Part shown: positions 10,423 through 20,064 of the stretch, in pieces
How positions within the stretch are numbered: position 1 is the stretch's first letter
Layout: each line of letters begins with the position of its first letter
DNA from: Sepiola atlantica
Lineage: Eukaryota > Mollusca > Cephalopoda > Sepiida > Sepiolidae
Length of the DNA: 64,000 bases
Direction of reading: 5' to 3'
Assembly (NCBI GenBank): GCA_963556195.1
Contig: OY744517.1
Location: forward strand, 83,372,214-83,436,213
Position numbers and translations under genes: made by a program
Notes under the pieces: generated by a model
The model's input: the letters and a program-made list of their open reading frames with translations, nothing else
What the model was told of the DNA's origin: nothing
Database searches by the model: none

Positions 10423-10456
10423 GGCCACCCCACAGAGTATAAAAAGTAGGGTGGCC
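10423..10456 (+). other. 8-bp perfect hairpin downstream of gag stop
   Basis: GGCCACCC (10423-10430) pairs exactly with GGGTGGCC (10449-10456) across an 18-nt loop that includes TATAAAAAG. It lies 79 nt after the gag stop, before the repeat block. Possible roles (export/packaging element, internal promoter) are speculative. Confidence 0.4.
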
Positions 10457-10494
10457 ACCAGAATGATAAGTTTAGTGAAAGATAGCGAATTTAA

Positions 10495-11408
10495 ATGGGA
10501 AGAAGACGGGCTTGGGTTTTGTTCGCCGGTTTATGAGAAACCGCAAGAAGCAATGAACCCCCCCGTAGAGAGAGATCGAATTAAACGCGACTGCTAGGTC
10601 GGTTGACGAGTCCAGCGAGTGGGAGGAGAGCGGCAAAATACCCCCCTGCCCAGCTCCAGAAGAGACTGAGAGAAAATCGGTTAGCCAAAAAGGTAGAGGA
10701 ATTACCTATGAAGTTACGGTAGAATGGGAAGAAGACGGGCTTGGGTTTTGTTCGCCGGTTTATGAGAAACCGCAAGAAGCAATGAACCCCCCCGTAGAGA
10801 GAGATCGAATTAAACGCGACTGCGGGTCGGTTGACCAGTCCAGCGAGTGGGAGGAGAGCGGCCAAATACCCCCCTGCCCAGCTCCAGAAGAGACTGAGAG
10901 AAAATCGGTTAGCCAAAAAGGTAGAGGAATTACCTATGAAGTTACGGTAGAATGGGAAGAAGACGGGCTTGGGTTTTGTTCGCCGGTTTATGAGAAACCG
11001 CAAGAAGCAATGAACCCCCCCGTAGAGAGAGATCGAATTAAACGCGACTGCGGGTCGGTTGACCAGTCCAGCGAGTGGGAGGAGAGCGGCCAAATACCCC
11101 CCTGCCCAGCTCCAGAAGAGACTGAGAGAAAATCGGTTAGCCAAAAAGGTAGAGGAATTACCTATGAAGTTACGGTAGAATGGGAAGAAGACGGGCTTGG
11201 GTTTTGTTCGCCGGTTTATGAGAAACCGCAAGAAGCAATGAACCCCCCCGTAGAGAGAGATCGAATTAAACGCGACTGCTAGGTCGGTTGACGAGTCCAG
11301 CGAGTGGGAGGAGAGCGGCAAAATACCCCCCTGCCCAGCTCCAGAAGAGACTGAGAGAAAATCGGTTAGCCAAAAAGGTAGAGGAATTACCTATGAAGTT
11401 ACGGTAGA
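10495..11408 (+). repeat. Four tandem 228/229-bp coding-like repeats replacing pol
   Basis: Units start at 10495, 10724, 10952 and 11180. The 228-bp unit equals 76 codons, so the plus frame runs open from about 10598 to 11282. It encodes an acidic/Pro-rich repeat with WEEDGLGFCSPVYEKPQEAM and, further on, SSEWEESGQIPPCPAPEETE. The outer units carry a TAG where the inner ones read CGG (C-TAG-GTCGG versus C-GGGTCGG), closing the frame at both ends. The antisense is open too, but only because of the period. No ATG-initiated product upstream of 10782 is evident; translation is unproven. Confidence 0.8.
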
Positions 11409-13061
11409 AGGGAGCAGAACGCCCCACCACAGAATAGCAGGAAAGCCAAGCCAAAGATAGTCAAGGACCTGGGGGAGAGGCCGAGGTTGTGCTGTGTCGC
11501 ATTCGTTGGCTCCACCGCGCGCAGGGAGGGCCCCCATGCGTGTGCGGTGCTGGTGGTTGTGGCGCGGACAGTTGTCTTGGATGCCCCCCCCCCCGAGATA
11601 AACGGACATATAAGGATAGAAAGAGATGCATAACTGGGACCGATGGAGGGTCGTCGTGGTTAGATCCAAATGATCGATCACAAGTAGTAATATACCTGCA
11701 GCTGGATGGGCTGTTGCCGAACGACCAGGCAGATATATAGTGAGTTGTAAAAGCAAAAGAAAGTTGAAGTAATCGACAGATGTTCGAACCACCGTGAATA
11801 TGACAGATGGTGGTGCGCCTTACGAAAGGGCATAGAAGTAATGATAAGCGAAGAGAAGGATATGAGATCCTATCTAAGATAGATAGTGTTGATACAGACG
11901 AAGCAGAAGAAATCAGTGGCCCCCCGTTGCTGGGAGAGGCACTCGATGAGTAATTAGGGACAGTGTCGGGAAGCGATGAGAGAATGATTATGAAGAAATT
12001 GGAAGTTATAGGGAAGAACCAAAAGGGTTACTGTCGCATGCAGCCAGAGAAGGCGCATCGATATCGAGTGTCACCGGGCCGAAGTGAGCCAAGAAGGTGT
12101 TAGTCTGAGAGAATTGTTTTTCCCAGAGAAGGGAACGAAGAGAATCCGGCCGAGGTGGCCGACGCAATGATAGTGACGGTATGCGAACCAGACAGGTCCG
12201 TACCAAGAGAATTTCAGTTGTTGATACTGACGAGTGAGTGCACAGATGCACAGTTGGATATGCAATCGCTAAGACACTTGTCGCCGAATATAATCATCTC
12301 GGCAGATTAAAGCCGAATTACCAAATCGTTTGCGATTACCGGTCGACCCCATCGAACAGTTATGAAAGTATTATAATGTGTTAAAATGCGTTGCATAACC
12401 AGAAGGTAACAAGCTGTTAGCTTTAGAGAGATTGAGGGTTCGATTAACCCCGTCAGGAAGGGAAAATTCACGTTAAAAGGTAGAACTAGACACGGGCACG
12501 ATAGGGCTTGGTCGATGTTAGTGAGAATTGTGCACATAAATAATAGGGTTAGCTTTTGCAGAAAAGACAAAGGGCGCGAGAAAGACATAGGGAGAAATTG
12601 GACGGCGCGAGCACACCGACGGCCGAGTGCATGAGCGAGGGAGGGTTACCCTTGAGTACACTTCACCCAGATCGCGAGCGGGAGCAGGAATCCCTGCCCT
12701 GTCGGAAATCCAGGTGGATGACCAGTGAAGAAGTAGAGATTGATTCCGAGGAGAGGGTGATGGTGACGTAATTTGTAAGGGGCGTTGCGAGCTCCAATCT
12801 GTATTAACAAACTTTTAATTGCATGCATAATAATTCATTTTGTCACCTACCCACCTCCCAACACAGAAACCACAAAATGCATACGCACATACACACATAC
12901 ATACGTAGTCCTGATGTTTTAATAGACTGGAAAGAGAAAAAGAAGGACAGACCAAAAGAAAACAGAACAGAAAAAGAAAACTTTTGTTCCATTTTTTAGC
13001 TACAGTTTGTTTTAATTTTTGATTATTATTGTTTTGATTGTATTATCCGTTGTTCTCTCTG
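11409..13061 (+). other. Internal non-coding/degenerate region of LTR element
   Basis: No frame with RT, protease, RNase H or integrase motifs is seen. It includes a purine-rich stretch at 12921-12985. It may be filler derived from a decayed pol, but nothing recognisable remains. Confidence 0.5.
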
Positions 13062-13277
13062 TGTGTGGGGAAAGGTAACGGTCTGGGAGATGTCAATTGC
13101 AACCAAGTGACACGAAATAAGGGTGGACGGATGTGAAACAGTGATTTCATCCGACGTATCTGCCCCCTTTATGGCGCACCGATATGCATCGGAGAGATCA
13201 GCCCCCCACGTGGAGAAAGGTGACGGTCTGGGAGGTGTCAATTTCGACCAATTGACACGAAATAAGGATTGGGCGGA
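13062..13277 (+). repeat. Duplicated polypurine-tract/LTR-edge segment
   Basis: GGAAAGGTAACGGTCTGGGAG...AATAAGGGTGGACGGA-TGTGAAAC at 13069-13142 recurs as 13215-13285, where it abuts the true LTR start. The intervening 13134-13214 is a diverged copy of the first about 80 bp of the LTR. The purine-rich (G/A)-GGA run just before TGTGAAAC is the likely polypurine tract. Confidence 0.6.
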
Positions 13278-13788
13278 TGTGAAACAGTGGTTTCAGCGAC
13301 GGAGTCTGCACCCCGGGGTGCACTGGAATGCATCGGGGAGATCAGGCCCCGCGTAGAGATAAGTGGAAGTCTGGGAGCTAGTACATATTTTTGACTGACC
13401 AGACCTTAATCGCCGTTGGCGCCAAAAAGTCTGAAATTGGTTCTCGTGTTGACGTGGCGATCGAGCCCGCCCGAGAAATGACAATTTCCATATGTCTGGC
13501 GGGCCCCGTTAATCGTAAATACTGGGGGAGACATCAACAGGGAAAAGCAAGCGTGCCAGGCTCTATGTGTGCGGGCGCGGGCGGCGGAGATAGGATCGCC
13601 GATCGGGCTGTCACTTTTGATTGTGGCCAGAGCCTCCTCTTCCCGATGATTGTTTGATCTAGATAACGTCGGAGGGAGGCGAACCAGAACACCCCAATTG
13701 TCGTACCACCCGACGAGAGGGGTGGGGACACAGAAAAAGGGATGGGGGAAAGAAAGAGAGTAAGTCAGCATCGCGCGTACCACACGAC

Positions 13789-13861
<73 letters not shown>

Positions 13862-14423
13862 GAGTTATACGCTTTTCGTCTTTGTTATTTGACGCGAAAA
13901 TGCGATCACAAAAGAGTTAGACCCGAGATCTCGGCCGAGCTGGTCGTGATCCCCTCGGATCCCGAGGGAGCCGTTGCCCCGGGGCCCCACCATCGTTTTC
14001 CAACAGAGATTAACGTCTCGATTAAGGATTTGCAGTCGTAAAGAGATTCACACACACACACAGAGAGAAGGAAGATAAGATAGTTAGAAAAAAGCCATTA
14101 TCGAAGAATAGACTTTGGGTTAAAAACCCACCGTTCATTTTTATTAAATAATTATTGTTGTGAAAAGACCTAGCCGTTTGTCGAGTTATTCTGTTATCGA
14201 GTTGTCCTGCTAAGTAATCTTGCCTTCACAGAATCACGAAGTCGTCATTCATCAGACCGGGGGAGATTCGAGCCATCTTTCTTTTTACAGCCACTACAGA
14301 CGAAATCACGAGCCAAAGAAAAGGTGTTCACAGTCAGGAAGGATTCCTGCACCGGGACGGTTCTCATTACATTACATTTGATGCCGTCACGGGTAGAAGA
14401 GTAAGAGTGTGGGGTCCGCCACA
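13278..14423 (+). repeat. 3' LTR
   Basis: Near-identical to 7632-8739. Its (GA)n tract is about twice as long (about 13793-13858) and its (CA)n shorter. It ends CCGCCACA then TCGG (candidate duplication). One substitution was noted (GATAAGTGG versus GACAAGTGG). Confidence 0.85.
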
Positions 14424-14484
14424 TCGGGTTATGGTGAAAAGAAATCAATAAAATGCTTGATCGTAAGAATGTGAGAGCTAAAAT

Positions 14485-14746
14485 ACAAATTATTTATTTA
14501 AAAACTACACGTTACATTTTCCAGAGAAGTACCATTGTTTCATTGACATAGATAGACCTTTTCTGTTTAGAAAAGGCTCTTATAATCCAGCCCAAATCTT
14601 CGGCGACTCACAAAATAAAAACGGTTCGAACTGTCTTCATTTCGTTAGTTGCAGAGTTTCTAAACAGTAAAGGTCTATTCATGTCAATGAAATCATGGTA
14701 TGCCTCTGGAATATGTAACGTTATAGTTTTTAAATAAATAATTTGT
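14485..14746. repeat. Imperfect fold-back element
   Basis: Arms at about 14485-14577 and 14655-14746 are reverse complements with mismatches (ACAAATTATTTATTTAAAAA versus its complement; TTTCATTGACAT/ATGTCAATGAAA). The spacer is about 75 bp. A (TA)n tract follows. Confidence 0.75.
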
Positions 14747-14750
14747 GTAC

Positions 14751-14755
14751 ATATA

Positions 14756-14804
<49 letters not shown>
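14751..14804. repeat. (TA)n microsatellite
   Basis: Interrupted by GTG near 14761. Confidence 0.95.
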
Positions 14805-14808
<4 letters not shown>

Positions 14809-14967
14809 ATAAATGAAAGAAGAGAGATAAATATGTACGAATGACAAATCTATTTCAACTTCGATTGTTCAATGCAAAGTGTACTCGGTAAAAACACGTT
14901 TATTTCGAAGTTGAAATAAATTTTTCATTCGTATATATTTATCTCTCTTCTTTCATTTATCTTTATA
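14804..14967. repeat. Fold-back element with about 60-bp arms
   Basis: Left arm 14804-14863 and right arm 14906-14967 are near-perfect inverted copies (AAAGATAAATGAAAGAAGAG versus its complement). A 42-bp spacer separates them. Confidence 0.85.
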
Positions 14968-15048
14968 ATTGCTCTATCTTGTATATTGAGCTTAAACTAT
15001 TTCACTATAGGTTATATCCTCTAAAAGTATACTTTTAGTTTCATATTT

Positions 15049-15091
<43 letters not shown>

Positions 15092-15126
15092 AATTATTTA
15101 TTTCAAAACTATAACTTTACATATTT

Positions 15127-15487
15127 ATGTTTTTTGGAAATATGAAAAAATGAAAATAAAAATAATAAAATCATAAACATGGTTATTGGAATATAATATG
15201 AACCTAAATGGGAGGTTGTTCCCATATTTTGCCCTTTAAAATATTCCAAAGAAACTGAAATATGAGGGTTATTTATTAAGTGATGTCTAATACCTATTGT
15301 TAAAATTTCACAAAATCGGAGGTTTTACAAAGGGCTTTAACCTCTTTTGCATAAAACTAAATTTAACCAAATATCTCTCACATGACAACCCTTACGCATA
15401 TTAGCTGTGTTCTAAAAGTCATAATCATAGGTCAATTAGTTTATAGCTGAATTATATGCATACAAATATATAAATTTATACACGTCC

Positions 15488-15490
<3 letters not shown>
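15127..15490 (-). mobile_element. Helitron-like H2 fragment
   Basis: Aligns in the same orientation with 1-538 (CCCATATTTTGCCC, the AATACCTATTGTTAAAATTTC block, CTGTGTTC). The first about 80 bp also recur at 53358-53432. It is truncated by a (TA)n tract on the right. Confidence 0.6.

Positions 15491-15531
<41 letters not shown>
15491..15531. repeat. (TA)n microsatellite
   Basis: Pure AT dinucleotide run. Confidence 0.95.
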
Positions 15532-15534
<3 letters not shown>

Positions 15535-15750
15535 TTAAGGTGAAATAAATTCCAGAAGGAAATCCGAGTATGAGAGCTCAACATAATAAACAGAGCAAGA
15601 ATAAAATAAAATAAAGTAACACAGAATCACATAATCACCTGTGCAATAATTTATTTCGACCCTAAGGTCTTTTCAAGCATCTAAGCGAGGTGATTACATT
15701 TTTGAAAATGAAAAGAGAGAAACTCATACTCACACACTCATATATATATA
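15532..15750 (-). repeat. About 220-bp dispersed repeat with hammerhead-like remnant
   Basis: Near-identical copy at 63760-63985, same orientation, and both lie next to (TA)n. On the minus strand it contains TTGAAAAGACC-TTAG-GGTCGAAAT (about 15653-15675). The GACC/GGTC stem is perfect and GAAA follows, but the upstream core reads TTGAAAA instead of CTGANGA, so it is a decayed hammerhead-type core. Confidence 0.65.
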
Positions 15751-15831
15751 AAAGCTCTATTTGATATTGAGCACTTTATATAAAACCGGTTTAAATTCTT
15801 TGGAACTACCCTGTGGATGTTTTACCTGGAT

Positions 15832-15916
<85 letters not shown>

Positions 15917-16002
15917 CCAGGTAGGGTAAAAATCCACAGGGTAGAAATCCAAAGGGAATCAAACCGGGCTTATAAAAGAGTGCTCAATAAAAATATAGAG
16001 CT
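15751..16002. repeat. Large palindrome centred on (TA)n
   Basis: Left arm about 15751-15838 (AGCTCTATTTGATATTGAGC ... ACCTGGATTAT) and right arm about 15912-16002 are reverse complements with scattered differences; the (TA)n centre spans about 15835-15914. The arms match those of the palindrome at 19088-19546. Confidence 0.85.
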
Positions 16003-16008
16003 GTATTG

Positions 16009-16311
<303 letters not shown>

Positions 16312-16391
16312 TGTCTATAGTCTGGCGTTTTATCTCCGAACTATGACACCTTGCCTAGAAATATGTACGATTTTTATTACCTAAATATTTA

Positions 16392-16810
16392 ATGTATTTT
16401 TATACAATTGTTTTTATTGGTGATTGTAGCGTTTGTTGCCTTTTAACAAAGATGCAGAAGATTTCATTATTAGTTGCCTTTAACTTTATGGCACGTATTT
16501 TTCGTTAATATATATATTTTTTATTAATTTATTACGTACATAAAAATAATCCATATCGAAGGTTCGATCTTTGTCCAAGTTTACCATGCTGATGACGGCT
16601 ATGAGCCAGAAACACGTACCCATGGATTACTTTTATGTACGTATAAAATTAATTAAAATATATCTATATATTAACGAAAAATACGTCCTATAAAGTTAAG
16701 AGCGACTAATAAGTCAATCTTCTGCATCTTTATCACTTAGGAAGTGAAACAACTGATATAGAAGCATATTACTAAATAGCAACAATCACCAATAAAAAAC
16801 AATTACATAA
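16392..16810. repeat. Long palindromic element with central hammerhead-like core
   Basis: Arms about 16392-16555 and 16628-16810 are inverted copies (CGTTAATATATA.../TATATATTAACG; AAGATGCAGAAGATT/AATCTTCTGCATCTT). A related, shorter copy with the centre lost lies at 53970-54205. Confidence 0.75.
16584..16625 (+). ncRNA. Hammerhead ribozyme-like core (imperfect)
   Basis: CTGATGA (16589-16595), a GGCT-ATG-AGCC stem II, then GAAAC (16609-16613) and a GTA cleavage-type triplet (16616-16618). Stem I CCATG/CATGG is available but offset by two bases from the triplet, and stem III would be one pair. Probably inactive. Confidence 0.35.
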
Positions 16811-16819
16811 AAATACATT

Positions 16820-16822
<3 letters not shown>

Positions 16823-16890
<68 letters not shown>

Positions 16891-16937
16891 AAGAGAGAGA
16901 GAAAGAGAGAGAGAGATAGAGAGATAGATATAGAGAG

Positions 16938-16992
<55 letters not shown>

Positions 16993-17000
16993 GAGATTTT
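16823..17000. repeat. (GA)n/(GACA)n microsatellite
   Basis: Compound purine repeat with a GACA block at about 16860-16890 and GATA interruptions. Confidence 0.95.
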
Positions 17001-17528
17001 GGTGATTTAAAACATTTTTCAAATCAAGTTTAAAATTAAAAAAATATATATATTGTAAATTATTTCCGGCAGTATGTTACATATTATGCTGTTTATTTTG
17101 TTGGTGATAATGTTTTCGCCGATAATATCGCTAAAACAAAGAATTAATTGACTCTTTTGTTATCCCCAGCACCAAAGATGAAATAAATCCTTTGTTTAGT
17201 GATATTAGCCGCAAATATATTAGCATCAACAAAAAAATTACACAGCGGCATATCAACATTAATCGTCGATAACATCAAGACGAATTTCAACTTGACTGCG
17301 ATAAATATGTCTCAGTCAGGGAGGATTATACGAAAAAAGAAGAGAAAAAAATATGCTTATATTTCTGACAAGGGTGTATATCACCGAAAGTGCTCAAGTT
17401 TTTAAAGTAAATAAACAATTTATTTTAAAAAACATAAATAATTTGCGTTGTCCAGGTTTTCAAAATATTTAAAAAAATATTCTCCTTATTATTGCCATTT
17501 CAGCAACGTTTCATTGTGTGACTTTTCA

Positions 17529-17532
<4 letters not shown>
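17001..17532. other. No supported feature
   Basis: AT-rich. The short plus-strand ORF here has no family signature. Confidence 0.45.

Positions 17533-17590
<58 letters not shown>
17533..17590. repeat. (TA)n microsatellite
   Basis: Pure AT dinucleotide run. Confidence 0.95.
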
Positions 17591-17680
17591 TAATGATAAT
17601 AGAATTAACGATAAGTGAAGTATCGTAAAGTGATCTATCGCGATAAAGTAAAGCTCAATACGTTGAGTAGAGCAATCAAT

Positions 17681-17873
17681 TTTAAAGAAAGAAAGATGAA
17701 GATAAAAATTGCATAACATTACATAAAATTGATACAAATTTTATTACATCGAAAGTTCAGATGCAAGATGTAACTTCTTGCATCTGAACTTTCGATGTAA
17801 TAAAATTTGTATCAATTTTATGTAATTTTATGTAATTTTATGCAATTTTTTATCTTCATCTTTCTCTCTTTAA

Positions 17874-17876
<3 letters not shown>
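17681..17876. repeat. Near-perfect palindrome, about 85-bp arms
   Basis: Left arm 17681-17768 and right arm about 17778-17876 (CATCGAAAGTTCAGATGCAAG versus complement) are separated by about 9 bp. The right arm has a short TATGTAATTT tandem expansion. (TA)n lies on both sides (17533-17590, 17878-17917). Confidence 0.9.
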
Positions 17877-17919
<43 letters not shown>

Positions 17920-17939
17920 AAAATTAAACTCCCTTTTAG

Positions 17940-18260
17940 ATAAAATGTATATGTGCAAAACGTTGAAATCTTTGCTGAAAAGTGTCACTCTTTCTCTAGA
18001 TGCTCACATTAAAAACTATCAGAGATTGGTTGAATCACCACACAGTGAGAGAGGGGCGACACATTCAGTTTATTACAATTTATAGCTATTTAGAAGAATT
18101 CAAATGGATTTTCTTGAAACATAACTCAATCTCTGAACGAAAGAGTATCTTAGCATGTATTTTGTGTGATTAAGGTATGTAAGAAAAAAGCCTTAATGAA
18201 ACAAACGTTGATGAACTCAGCTCTAATTTAATAGATATATTATACTTTACATGTGGTCTT
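17940..18260 (+). repeat. Dispersed repeat family X fragment
   Basis: Shares GAAACATAACTCAA, TTTTAGCATGTATTTTG-like and TAAGGAAAAAG blocks with 37620-37745, and weaker similarity with 53760-53840 and 62285-62365. The type is unknown; no coding content. Confidence 0.5.
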
Positions 18261-18600
18261 ATCAAAGTGTAGTATCTATTCTGATGGATACTGCACCCCA
18301 TAGACTGGTATTTTCCTGTGCCTTCGGGGCTTGATTTACGCCGGTCTATGGGTCTGTCTTGTGCAGTTCTAGGAGGTCCACCCTCCCAGGCTTAAGTTTA
18401 TTGCTTACTGCCTGAGGCGCCCCTACCGGGGAATGCCGACGGGGCTGCCCAGGCAATTTTTAATGGCCAGAGTGCTCACTTTCTCGGGCACTGGCTTTTC
18501 AAACCCCACTTTCCCGACCTGACCTTGAGTCACATCTTACTTGTGGGAGTAAGATAAAACTGGCCTTGTGCCTAACCTCCTGGAGAGGAGTAAATAAATA
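18261..18600 (+). mobile_element. U2 snRNA-headed SINE, copy 2 (5'-truncated)
   Basis: Starts within the U2 part (ATCAAAGTGTAGTATCTATTC) and ends GGAGAGGAGTAAATAAATA. It lacks about 25 bp of the CCTCCCC/GGGGAGG hairpin present in copy 1. A clear target duplication was not found. Confidence 0.8.
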
Positions 18601-19013
18601 CTGGTTGTCTCTTTATATCTAACTAATCATCTACATTAATCTAATTAGACGTTTTTATTCTACGGTTAAACACTTTGGTTCCAGAATTTAGTCTGATGAA
18701 TCTTTTTGCCAAAGAATGTCACTGGGACAGATTATGCACTAAAAACTTTAAAGAAATACTTCGAATGTCTTATATGCTCTAAACTGGTTAATCTACATTC
18801 ATGTTGGAAACCAGAAGAATCTTTTTTGATCAAATGTCACCAGATAGGATTTCCATTTTTGTATTTAATATCTCTTATCCTTTTTACTTGTTTTATTTAC
18901 TTTACATGACATACAGGTTGACCTTTTCTTTCTTTTTCTCCTAAAAAAATTGTTTATATCACGGTTAACCCCACCCACAAATAATCATGTCAGATGTTTT
19001 AGATTGGGAATGG
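18601..19013. other. No supported feature
   Basis: No family signature. Confidence 0.45.

Positions 19014-19088
<75 letters not shown>
19014..19088. repeat. (TA)n microsatellite
   Basis: Pure AT run directly abutting the palindrome. Confidence 0.95.
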
Positions 19089-19091
<3 letters not shown>

Positions 19092-19542
19092 CCAGGTAAA
19101 ACATTCACAGAGTAATAATCCAAAGAATTTCAACCGGGTTTATAAAAAGTGCTCAATATCAAATAGAGCTTTTATATATGATTATTCTTATTTACACAGA
19201 GATGTACAAAATCTGCGACACTGGCATGTCGATGTTATCGATCAACAGCTATTATAAACTGAGATCTCATCAGGCAGAGTTAGAATCCGATCTTAATTTT
19301 AGATCATATTTGGAAAGAAACCAAATGTGATTTAAGGTTAAGAGCGGATTCTAACTATGCCTGATGAGATCTCAGGTTATAATAGCTGTTGATCGATAAC
19401 ATCGACATGCCAGTGTCGCAGATTTTGTACATCTCTGTGTAAATAAGAATAATCATATATAAAAGCTCTATTTGATATTGAGCACTTTTTATAAACCCGG
19501 TTGAAATTCTTTGGATTATTACTCTGTGAATGTTTTACCTGG

Positions 19543-19546
<4 letters not shown>
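19088..19546. repeat. About 460-bp palindrome bounded by (TA)n
   Basis: Arms about 19088-19285 and 19345-19546 are inverted copies (ATCCAGGTAAAACATTCACAG versus CTGTGAATGTTTTACCTGGAT; CATGTCGATGTTATCGATC versus complement). The spacer is about 60 bp. The arm sequence combines both inverted repeats seen at 15751-16207, so these are one family. Confidence 0.9.

Positions 19547-19627
<81 letters not shown>
19547..19627. repeat. (TA)n microsatellite
   Basis: About 40 units. Confidence 0.95.
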
Positions 19628-19630
<3 letters not shown>

Positions 19631-19907
19631 AGATCTGATATTTATGCTTGAATATGCTTGTAAATAAATTAAAACTTTGAAGTGTTAAATAGAGAAGAAA
19701 GGAATCCAGGCTAAGTAGGTAATAAAACAATAGAAAAAGGAAAGAATAAGAAGGCAGGTAATAAAAATGATAAAAAAAGATAGAAACTAATTGAAAGAGT
19801 TAACAAGTAAAGAATGTAATCCGATACTAATTTATAAAAAATAGCCTATCCCCAAAATAGATTTATTTAAAGGGAAAGTTTTCCAAATCCATCTCACTTC
19901 TCTGTAG

Positions 19908-19978
19908 TCTTTGGTCTGAAGAGGTTGACTCTCTGTGAAGTGTACAACCGAAACATGTATGCACAAATGTAATTAATA
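19908..19978 (+). ncRNA. Hammerhead ribozyme candidate (type I layout)
   Basis: CTGAAGA (19916-19922) fits CTGANGA. Stem II is GGTTG/CAACC (19923-19927, 19945-19949) with a 17-nt loop, followed by GAAA (19950-19953). Stem III CAT/ATG encloses a 10-nt loop, then GTA (19969-19971) gives an allowed NUH site. Stem I is weak (five pairs, two of them G-U). A (TA)n tract follows. The core is complete; activity is uncertain. Confidence 0.5.
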
Positions 19979-20004
19979 ATGTTTGTATAAATAAAAATTT
20001 ATAC

Positions 20005-20062
<58 letters not shown>
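20005..20062. repeat. (TA)n microsatellite
   Basis: AT run, then (TG)5. Confidence 0.95.

Positions 20063-20064
<2 letters not shown>

Larger units (their letters stand above)
7632..14423 (+). mobile_element. Young gag-only (TR-GAG-like) LTR retrotransposon
   Basis: Two near-identical about 1.1-kb direct repeats bound an internal region with a leader, one intact gag-like ORF and a 228-bp repeat block. No protease, RT, RNase H or integrase motifs are visible in any frame. TCGG occurs immediately outside both ends (7628-7631 and 14424-14427), a candidate 4-bp target-site duplication, and the right end reads TGTG...CACA. By eye the LTRs differ by one substitution plus microsatellite lengths, so insertion is recent. 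With gag but no pol it must borrow RT and integrase from a partner. Gag-only LTR elements (TR-GAG) are described in plants; I know of no described animal case, but cannot search. Confidence 0.85.

Noticed and set aside
10581..11321. Minus-strand 246-aa ORF across the 228-bp repeats
   Set aside because: Antisense shadow of an in-frame repeat. Plus strand matches the element's transcription.
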